NCBI GenBank assembly: GCA_023401925.1
Contig: JAEXDA010000050.1
Span: 1 to 12,866, forward strand
DNA length: 12,866 bases
Reading direction: 5' to 3'
Origin: Bacillota bacterium
GTDB taxonomy: Bacteria; Bacillota; UBA4882; UBA8346
Part shown: piece after piece, positions 7,811 through 12,866 of the stretch
How the letters are laid out: the number at the start of each line of letters is the position of its first letter
How positions within the stretch are numbered: position 1 is the first letter of the stretch
Made by a program: the position numbers and the translations under genes
The notes under the pieces: model-generated
What the model saw: only the letters and a program-made list of their open reading frames with translations
What the model was told of the DNA's origin: nothing
Database searches by the model: none

Positions 7811-7844
7811 AACATTGTTTAATGAACATGGATCGAGGAATATC

Positions 7845-8291
7845 ATGAGCGATATCGAAATTTCAGCATTTTCGGATGATACTACGAAAACAACCATTCA
7901 GGCCAATGGATTTTCATTGGTCGTTGATGAACCGCCTTTTTTTGGAGGCAACAATCTTGCTCCAAGCCCGGTTGAATACTTTTTGGCGGCAATTGCCGGT
8001 TGTATCAATGCGGCCGGAAAGTGGGTGGCCCGCGAACGGGGTATCGTCATTCATTCAATAGCGATTCATGTGAAGGGCACTATTGATTCCAGCCGTTTTT
8101 TTGGAAAACCAACCACGAAGAGAGCTGGTTTTGAGAAGATCAAAGTGACGATAGAAATCGATTCTCCTGCGGGAAAGGATGAGGTGCATCAATGGCTTGA
8201 AGAAACCGTATCCCGTTGTCCGGTTATTGATAATGCGACTTTTCCAACCCATTTTGATATGGAAATAAAAAAAGTAACGGCGGAAAAATAG
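7845..8291 (+). CDS. OsmC family protein
   Basis: A 148-residue cytosolic protein of the OsmC/Ohr superfamily, which reduces organic peroxides or related electrophiles with a pair of cysteines. The diagnostic segment GGNNLAPSPVEYFLAAIAGC has the first cysteine at C53 and the conserved Glu at E44. The second cysteine is C125 in SRCPVIDNA. This matches YhfA-type/general OsmC proteins better than Ohr. The ATG at 7845 is preceded by GAGGAA 4 bases upstream; an in-frame TTG at 7815 lies just after the hairpin and lacks such a site. It lies between the transporter and the second M20 gene in the same direction. Its partner thiol system is not visible. Confidence 0.87.
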   Translation: MSDIEISAFSDDTTKTTIQANGFSLVVDEPPFFGGNNLAPSPVEYFLAAIAGCINAAGKWVARERGIVIHSIAIHVKGTIDSSRFFGKPTTKRAGFEKIKVTIEIDSPAGKDEVHQWLEETVSRCPVIDNATFPTHFDMEIKKVTAEK

Positions 8292-8312
8292 TAAAAATTC
8301 ATTTGTGATTGT

Positions 8313-8346
8313 CTCAACAACGGGCTTTCAGCCGGTAGTGGTTGAG
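8313..8346 (+). repeat. Small hairpin between osmC-like and M20 genes
   Basis: CTCAAC (8313-8318) pairs with GTTGAG (8341-8346), enclosing an inner GGCT-TTC-AGCC hairpin (8323-8333). No T-run follows, so it is not a terminator. It may be a processing or stabilising structure. Confidence 0.35.
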
Positions 8347-8383
8347 TTAAGAGGACAGACTATCGAGATTAAAGGAGTCAACG

Positions 8384-9562
8384 ATGGAAAAAAGCGATAT
8401 TTCACCAAAGGTACAGGCCATTTGGGAAGAAATGATCGGATGGCGCAGGCATTTGCATCAATTTCCGGAACTATCTTTTCAAGAATATGAAACCAGTACC
8501 TTTGTGGAAGAAAAATTAAGGTCCTTTGGAAATATTGAAGTTTCCCGTCCGACAAAGACCAGCGTGATGGGTATCGTCAAAGGAAAAACGCCGGGACGAA
8601 TCATTGCCTTGAGGGCTGATATTGATGGGCTTCCTATTGAGGAAAAGAATGACCTTCCTTATGCCTCTCAAAACCCAGGCGTTATGCACGCCTGTGGACA
8701 CGATGGGCACACGGCGATTTTGTTGGCGACCGCTAAAATCATCAGCAACATGGCTCCGGAATTTTCAGGGGAAGTGCGTTTTTTGTTTCAACATGCTGAA
8801 GAATTACCTCCCGGAGGAGCGGCCGAGATGGTCAAAGCCGGAGTCATGGATGGGGTGGAAGAAGTTTATGGTCTGCATGTAACTTCAAACTATCCAACCT
8901 GTACATTTGGGGTGCGCGAAGGCCCTTTAACATCGGCAACCGATCGTTTTGATATTACTGTCAAGGGAAAAGGCGGCCATTCTGCCTTTCCGGAAATTTG
9001 CACCGACCCAATCATCATTGGGGCCCAGATCATTACGGCTCTTCAACATATTGTCGCCAGACAGACGGCCGCGGTTGAACCTGTTGTATTGTCTGTTTGT
9101 ATGGTCTCAGCGGGGCAGGCCTATAACATTATTCCGGATGTAATGCAAATTACTGGTTCTACCAGGACATTTGACCGGAAGATCCGGGAAGAGCTTCCGA
9201 AAAAGATGGAGCAAATTGTCAAAGGTATTACTTCATCTTATGGAGCAGGCTATGAATTCCTGTTTTCAAAAGGTTATGCGCCGGTGATGAATGATCATGA
9301 TCTAACCCTAAAGGCCGAAAAACTTTTAACGGATCATTTTGGGAAAGATCGAGTCATCCATATCGGTCCGTTGATGCCGGGGGAAGATTTTTCAGCTTTT
9401 TCAGAACTTTGCCCGGGCTTTTTTGTGGAACTGGGGACTCGAAATGAGGGAAAAGGTTATGATAAACCCCACCATAATTGTAATTATAAGCTGGATGAAG
9501 ATGCTTTGCTTTATGGAGTTGAATTTTTTACTTTTCTGATCCAAAACAGACTTTCATGGTAA
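8384..9562 (+). CDS. M20 family amidohydrolase (N-acyl-amino-acid/hippurate hydrolase type)
   Basis: A 392-residue metal-dependent amidohydrolase, full length for the M20D hippuricase/IAA-amino-acid hydrolase group. It should release an amino acid from an N-acyl conjugate in the cytosol. Motifs: WRRHLHQFPELSFQE (20-34), ALRADIDGLPI (75-85), HACGHDGHTA (102-111), FQHAEELPPGG (135-145, catalytic and ligand Glu 139-140), GLHV (163-166), the lid segment KGGHSAFP (197-203), MPGEDFSAF (331-339) and the terminal PHHNCNYKLDEDAL with metal-ligand His. HAEELPPGG differs from the commoner FQPAEE. AAAGGAG lies 6 bases before the ATG. It belongs to a different M20 branch from the divergent gene at 576-1889, so the two probably cut different bonds. 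Confidence 0.9.
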   Translation: MEKSDISPKVQAIWEEMIGWRRHLHQFPELSFQEYETSTFVEEKLRSFGNIEVSRPTKTSVMGIVKGKTPGRIIALRADIDGLPIEEKNDLPYASQNPGVMHACGHDGHTAILLATAKIISNMAPEFSGEVRFLFQHAEELPPGGAAEMVKAGVMDGVEEVYGLHVTSNYPTCTFGVREGPLTSATDRFDITVKGKGGHSAFPEICTDPIIIGAQIITALQHIVARQTAAVEPVVLSVCMVSAGQAYNIIPDVMQITGSTRTFDRKIREELPKKMEQIVKGITSSYGAGYEFLFSKGYAPVMNDHDLTLKAEKLLTDHFGKDRVIHIGPLMPGEDFSAFSELCPGFFVELGTRNEGKGYDKPHHNCNYKLDEDALLYGVEFFTFLIQNRLSW

Positions 9563-9613
9563 ATTTTTTATCGAAAGTGTTATATTTTTTCTAAAAAATA
9601 TCGAGGTATTGAT

Positions 9614-9691
9614 ATGTCGGCTTCAATAATCCATCGGCCTAAAAAATGGTTTAAACAATCAAGGAACCCCCGTATGTTCCAGGGGATATGA
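9614..9691 (+). CDS. Possible 25-residue basic peptide
   Basis: A 25-codon ORF begins with ATG 9614, preceded by GAGGT 6 bases upstream, and ends with TGA 9689-9691. The peptide is strongly basic (HRPKKWFKQSRNPRMF in its centre) with no cysteine. The stop overlaps the ATG of a further 16-codon ORF (9688-9738) in another frame, whose ribosome binding site is too close to be good. I do not recognise the peptide. It could be a leader peptide, a peptide substrate, or chance. Confidence 0.25.
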   Translation: MSASIIHRPKKWFKQSRNPRMFQGI

Positions 9692-9716
9692 AAAGAATCT
9701 TTTCGAGGAGTCTTTC

Positions 9717-9767
9717 ATGGATACTTTTTCATATATGATGGGCAGGAATCGTCAACTACAATCATGA
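9717..9767 (+). CDS. Possible 16-residue peptide before the radical SAM gene
   Basis: ATG 9717 has an excellent ribosome binding site, GAGGAG, exactly 6 bases upstream. The product would be MDTFSYMMGRNRQLQS, ending in TGA 35 bases before the radical SAM start. It lacks cysteine and does not contain the CxPxR or SxPxR sulfatase motif, but Ser5 and Ser16 are present. I do not recognise it. A role as a small substrate or as a translational-coupling leader is inference. Confidence 0.35.
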   Translation: MDTFSYMMGRNRQLQS

Positions 9768-9801
9768 ATATAACATTATCACTGGAGAAGGACCAATTCA
9801 A

Positions 9802-11019
9802 ATGCCTATCAAAACATTTTCCTTGCTTGTCAAACCGGCCTCGGCTGATTGCAATCTGCATTGCGCTTATTGCTTTTACCTTAGCCGTCAATCTTTATAT
9901 CCGGAGACCCGGCGGCATCAGATGTCCGATGAAGTGCTGGAAAAAATGATCGCCGGTTTCATGGCAACCGAGCAGCCTCAATACGCCTTCGGATGGCAGG
10001 GTGGGGAGCCGTCCTTGATGGGGGTGGACTTTTTTCGCCGGGTCACTGCGTTGCAACAAAAGTATGGAAGCAAGGGCGCTGTGATAGCTAACGGATTACA
10101 AACCAACGCCACTTTGATTGATGATGAATTTGCCGAACATTTAGGCCAATATAATTTTCTGGTCGGAGTCAGCGTCGATGGTCCGGAGCCCGTACACGAC
10201 CATTTCCGGAAAACTGTAAACGGACAAGGGACCCACGCCGCTGTTTTGAAGGGTATCGACTGTTTAAAACGGCATAAGGTTGAGTTTAATGCTTTGACAG
10301 TGGTGAATTCCCTCAATGTTCTCAATCCGCTGGAGATTTATCATTACTTATGCGATCAGGGGATTTATTATCACCAATACATCCCGTGTGTTGAATTTGG
10401 GCCGGACGGACAACCATTGCCCTTTACCGTTAGTGCCAAACAATGGAGCCGTTTCTTATGTGAAATCTTTGATCAGTGGTGCCTCAAGGACAACCGCAGA
10501 GTATCCATTCGATTGTTTGACGGCATCTTAAATTTGATGGTCAATGGGAGTTATCATCTTTGCCACATGGGCGGCCATTGCAGCCAGTATTTTGTGGTGG
10601 AGCATAACGGAGATGTCTATCCCTGCGATTTTTTCGTGGATGTCGGGCATAAACTTGGAAATGTCGGCGATAGCTCGTGGGAAGAATTGTTGGCTTCCCC
10701 TCAATATCAACAATTTGGGATGCAGAAGGCCGACTGGAATCCACGCTGCTCAACGTGTGAATATTTACGTTTTTGTTCAGGGGATTGTTTGAAGCATCGT
10801 TTTTATGGGGGGCAGGACCCGCATCAAATGAGTTGGTTATGTGAGGGTTGGCGGGAATTTTATGAATATGCCCTGCCTAGATTGGAACAATTGGCTTTAG
10901 CCATCCTTAGGGAAAGGTCCGGCTTGAATCAGCTTCCCCAGTGGAAGCCTGGCAGGAATGAACCTTGTTTTTGCGGGAGCGGGAGAAAATATAAAAAGTG
11001 TCACGGCGCTGGGAAATAA
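9802..11019 (+). CDS. Radical SAM/SPASM protein, anaerobic sulfatase-maturase family, with SEC-C tail
   Basis: A 405-residue radical SAM enzyme. CNLHCAYC (C17, C21, C24) binds the SAM-cleaving 4Fe-4S cluster, followed by FGWQGGEPSLMG (63-74) and the SAM-binding strand VGVSVDGP. The SPASM domain carries cysteines at about C254, C260, C275, C316, C319, C325, C329 and C347 for two auxiliary clusters. Asp276 in YPCDFF matches the catalytic base of anSMEcpe. anSME enzymes oxidise a Cys or Ser of sulfatases to formylglycine. The C-terminus adds GRNEPCFCGSGRKYKKCHG (C389, C391, C400, H401), a SEC-C zinc motif. ATG 9802 has GAGAAGGA upstream. No sulfatase is in the window, so the target could be elsewhere or be a small peptide. 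Confidence 0.88.
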   Translation: MPIKTFSLLVKPASADCNLHCAYCFYLSRQSLYPETRRHQMSDEVLEKMIAGFMATEQPQYAFGWQGGEPSLMGVDFFRRVTALQQKYGSKGAVIANGLQTNATLIDDEFAEHLGQYNFLVGVSVDGPEPVHDHFRKTVNGQGTHAAVLKGIDCLKRHKVEFNALTVVNSLNVLNPLEIYHYLCDQGIYYHQYIPCVEFGPDGQPLPFTVSAKQWSRFLCEIFDQWCLKDNRRVSIRLFDGILNLMVNGSYHLCHMGGHCSQYFVVEHNGDVYPCDFFVDVGHKLGNVGDSSWEELLASPQYQQFGMQKADWNPRCSTCEYLRFCSGDCLKHRFYGGQDPHQMSWLCEGWREFYEYALPRLEQLALAILRERSGLNQLPQWKPGRNEPCFCGSGRKYKKCHGAGK

Positions 11020-11272
11020 CCTATCCTATGGCTTTCAATGATGAGGATAATATATCAGAAGACAATTTTTTAAGAAGAATAACCAATATTTTATGAATCA
11101 TTCATTTTGAGGAAATTTCAGGCACTTAAAAAAACAATATTAAAAGAACTTCTGCCAAATTTTCCTGTTACGCTTAATTATCGGGTAGCTTAAAATTATT
11201 TAAAAATAATTAAATTGTTTTTACGCTTCAAATTTTGCTTGTAATGGCTGGAACTTTCCTCCGCCATTGATT

Positions 11273-11305
11273 AAATTAGGGCTCCCTTAGGGGGAGCTTT
11301 AATTT
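11273..11305 (+). terminator. Intrinsic terminator of the radical SAM gene
   Basis: A 14-base-pair stem (11273-11286 with 11292-11305, two G-U pairs) encloses a 5-base loop. GCTCCC pairs with GGGAGC at the tip and is followed by CTTTAATTTTAGTTT. It separates the radical SAM gene from the chemoreceptor, which therefore has its own promoter. The symmetric A/T flanks would let it work in both directions. Confidence 0.75.
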
Positions 11306-11405
11306 TAGTTTAAGATCCAATAAGGAATCGTAGATAAATTTTGACGCATTTTTAAAAGCACCCTCAGCCAAAGGGTTCCGGCCAATAATTTTCCGGGGAG
11401 CAAGG

Positions 11406-11450
11406 ATGGACCCGAACGGTGGCGCGGTAGCGGTGGTCCCGTTGGACTGA
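11406..11450 (+). CDS. Possible 14-residue leader or signal peptide before the MCP gene
   Basis: ATG 11406 is preceded by GGGGAG (11395-11400) with a 5-base spacer, as good a start as those of the large genes here. It encodes MDPNGGAVAVVPLD and stops with TGA 11448-11450, 65 bases before the chemoreceptor start. The block is much more GC-rich than its surroundings. The same bases can form exclusive stems: GGACC 11408-11412 with GGTCC 11435-11439, or GTCC 11436-11439 with GGAC 11444-11447. This fits either a real peptide or a structured leader RNA. I do not recognise a family. Confidence 0.4.
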   Translation: MDPNGGAVAVVPLD

Positions 11451-11515
11451 GTATCTAAAGACTGTTGGATTGAGTGGTATAGGTCGAAAATATTAACCAG
11501 GGAGGAAAGATCAAA

Positions 11516-12866
11516 GTGACAGGTAAGCAGACATCGGTTGGAACCAAAATCTATATTGGTTTTGGGATTATGTTAGTGTTGGTGGTGATCGTTATCGCGG
11601 TGGCATTAAGCAATATGGTGGATACCCGGACCCGGATGAGTAAAATCATCAATGAAAACAATGCCAAACTGGAATTGGCCAACAACATTTTGGACAAATT
11701 ACAGCATCAATTAGGCCTGGTGAAAATGTCCAGTAATTATCAGGAAATGTTAAGTTTATTGGACGATCAGGACGATTCGGAAGCAGTGAAAGAATATATC
11801 CAGACTTGTATGGGAATGAATAACGCTCAAGAAACCGCAGCCAAAAATTCATTTAAAAACGCAGTAGTAATGTTGAGCATCTTTGGGATCATTGCATTTG
11901 TTTTAGGGATCGGTTTGACTTTATTCATCACTCGTAGTATTACTTTACCGATCAGGAAAATATCCGGCGCTTTGAGAGAAGGCGCCCGGCAATTGGCTGG
12001 CGCTTCCCATCAGTTATCGGCATCCGCAGACCAACTATCCCAAGGCAGCAGTGAACAGGCGGCAAGCATTGAAGAAACTTCATCCACCTTACAGGAAGCC
12101 GCTTCCATGATGGTTCAAACGACAACCAATACAAAACAGGCAGCCCAATTGTCCGTGCAGGCCAAAGAATCGGCAGATAAAGGTAATGTCGATATGCGGG
12201 AGATGATGGACTCTATCCAGGAAATCAAGAACTTTAGCGATCAGATTGCCAAGATTATCAAAGTGATTGACGATATAGCGTTTCAGACCAATATTTTGGC
12301 CTTGAATGCCGCGATTGAGGCAGCCAGGGCTGGAGAAGCCGGAATGGGTTTTGCGGTGGTTGCTGAAGAAGTAAGAAATTTGGCCGGGAGGAGCGCCCAG
12401 GCGGCCAAGGACACCACAGCCATTATTGAAACCAATATTGAATTATCAACCAAGGGTGTAACCGTAGCTGAGAAAGTCCGCGAGTCTCTGGATGCAATCA
12501 CTCTTCAAGCCAAAAAGGTGAGTGAGCTAATGGAAGAAATCGCTGCCGCCAGCCAGGAACAATCGCAGGGCATGACTCAGGTTAATAAAACCTTGGTTCA
12601 AGTGGAAACAGTGACCCAGCATAATGCGGCTAGCGCTGAAGAAAGCGTATACGCAGCTCAGACACTAAATATTCAAGCAGGTAACATGCACAAAATCGTA
12701 CTTCAGCTTTCGGCGTTGGTGAACGGGAAAGCGGGGTCTTTAAAGTCGGAGATGAAAACAATCGCTGTAGCCGGAGAAAACGATTTGGAGCTCCAGCAAC
12801 CGGCAGAAAATGCGGTATTGCCGGATAAATCAAAGACGAAGATTGTGACACCGGAGGATGTGATTC
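11516..12866 (+). CDS. Methyl-accepting chemotaxis protein, 3' truncated by the window
   Basis: The start is GTG 11516 with GGGAGGAAAG about 7 bases upstream; 450 codons are read without a stop. Two membrane segments lie at about 12-32 and 116-138. The outside sensor region (about 36-114) is only about 80 residues, roughly half of a usual four-helix-bundle sensor. After TM2, SITLPIRKISGALREGARQLAGAS looks like a shortened HAMP, followed by the long methylation/coiled-coil helices (QGSSEQAASIEETSSTLQE). The conserved signalling hairpin is at 251-290 (IDDIAFQTNILALNAAIEAA, then GFAVVAEEVRNLAG), which contacts CheA and CheW. The protein links an external signal to flagellar control. The ligand cannot be told. 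Proximity to the importer might hint at a shared ligand, but they are separate transcription units. Confidence 0.92.
   Translation, partial: MTGKQTSVGTKIYIGFGIMLVLVVIVIAVALSNMVDTRTRMSKIINENNAKLELANNILDKLQHQLGLVKMSSNYQEMLSLLDDQDDSEAVKEYIQTCMGMNNAQETAAKNSFKNAVVMLSIFGIIAFVLGIGLTLFITRSITLPIRKISGALREGARQLAGASHQLSASADQLSQGSSEQAASIEETSSTLQEAASMMVQTTTNTKQAAQLSVQAKESADKGNVDMREMMDSIQEIKNFSDQIAKIIKVIDDIAFQTNILALNAAIEAARAGEAGMGFAVVAEEVRNLAGRSAQAAKDTTAIIETNIELSTKGVTVAEKVRESLDAITLQAKKVSELMEEIAAASQEQSQGMTQVNKTLVQVETVTQHNAASAEESVYAAQTLNIQAGNMHKIVLQLSALVNGKAGSLKSEMKTIAVAGENDLELQQPAENAVLPDKSKTKIVTPEDVI

Larger units (their letters stand above)
9563..9801 (+). other. Leader region of the radical SAM gene with small ORFs
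   Basis: This gap holds an A/T-only palindrome (9582-9590 with 9593-9601), which may be a weak terminator for the M20 gene, then two short ORFs with good ribosome binding sites (listed separately). A possible hairpin of C-run and G-run (about 9667-9685) lies between them. No clear -35/-10 pair was found. Confidence 0.4.
11020..11515 (+). other. Intergenic region before the chemoreceptor gene
   Basis: A 496-base gap. The first 250 bases are AT-rich. They include a weak 22-codon ORF (11028-11096, acidic, starting MAFNDEDNISEDN) without a good ribosome binding site, and an A/T palindrome near 11194-11212. A strong terminator lies at 11273-11305. The last 180 bases contain an abruptly GC-rich block (about 11360-11450) with a 14-codon ORF and several possible short stems. 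TTGACG at 11341 has no matching -10. Confidence 0.55.

Noticed and set aside
8305..8490. A 61-codon plus-strand ORF overlapping the start of the second M20 gene
   Set aside because: It begins with GTG without a ribosome binding site and mostly overlaps the certain M20 gene in another frame.
9764..9949. A 61-codon ORF whose ATG overlaps the stop of the 16-codon ORF
   Set aside because: It has no ribosome binding site, and most of it is an out-of-frame reading of the conserved radical SAM N-terminus.
11028..11096. A 22-codon acidic ORF just after the radical SAM stop
   Set aside because: There is no Shine-Dalgarno at useful distance and the AT-rich context yields such frames by chance.
11371..11380. 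AGGGTTCCG, seen in guanidine (ykkC) riboswitches
   Set aside because: The other conserved ykkC blocks (GGTCCGAGAG, ACAC, GGGATAAAAGCCC) are absent.
11381..11388. GCCAATAA, similar to a flagellar sigma factor -10 (GCCGATAA)
   Set aside because: There is no TAAA-type -35 at 15-16 bases upstream.
11415..11445. T-box-like string (GGTGGTCCCG) or cobalamin-riboswitch-like string (GGTCCCG..GACTG) before the MCP gene
   Set aside because: The T-box core GGTGGNACCGCG has mismatches at key positions and no specifier stem or terminator follows. The B12 box and the rest of the cobalamin aptamer are missing.
1..12866. CRISPR arrays, tRNA or rRNA genes, transposases, phage genes
   Set aside because: No regularly spaced repeats, tRNA-like folds, or recombinase/transposase motifs were seen on either strand.

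Overview
The window looks like chromosomal DNA from an anaerobic, motile Firmicute. A diderm Negativicute such as a Sporomusa relative, or a Desulfosporosinus-like clostridium, would fit. The reasons are strong GGAGG-type ribosome binding sites, moderate GC with AT-rich gaps, an anaerobic-type radical SAM maturase and a Firmicutes-style chemoreceptor. This placement is inference; there is no rRNA or other marker gene.

Layout. (1) Bases 3-137 are the 3' end of a zinc-type dehydrogenase, followed by a probable terminator and about 350 bases of non-coding DNA with two strong inverted repeats. (2) Bases 576-1889 on the minus strand encode an M20 amidohydrolase of the AbgB type. It is divergent from (3) a long plus-strand block, 2120-9562: adenine deaminase, two Pot-type ABC permeases, the ATPase, the solute-binding protein, a hairpin, an OsmC-family protein and a second M20 amidohydrolase of the hippurate/N-acyl-amino-acid hydrolase type. 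A 230-base divergent promoter region lies between the two transcription units. (4) Bases 9614-9767 hold tiny ORFs with good ribosome binding sites, followed by a radical SAM/SPASM protein of the anaerobic sulfatase-maturase family with a C-terminal SEC-C zinc motif (9802-11019). (5) A 496-base gap contains a strong terminator and a GC-rich block with a well-initiated 14-codon ORF. (6) A methyl-accepting chemotaxis protein starts at 11516 and runs off the right edge.

How the genes may work together. The central block resembles a catabolic module: a periplasmic binding protein and ABC importer bring in a small, probably cationic or amino/N-conjugated compound. Two different M20 amidohydrolases could remove acyl or amino-acid groups, and an Ade-family deaminase could act on a purine-like ring. 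OsmC may handle thiol or peroxide stress. The families are clear from sequence, but the substrate is not. An attractive but unproven idea is salvage of an N-conjugated purine or pterin, or of a folate breakdown product.

The least explained parts are the small ORFs before the radical SAM gene, the 14-codon ORF before the chemoreceptor, and the nested inverted repeats near the left end.
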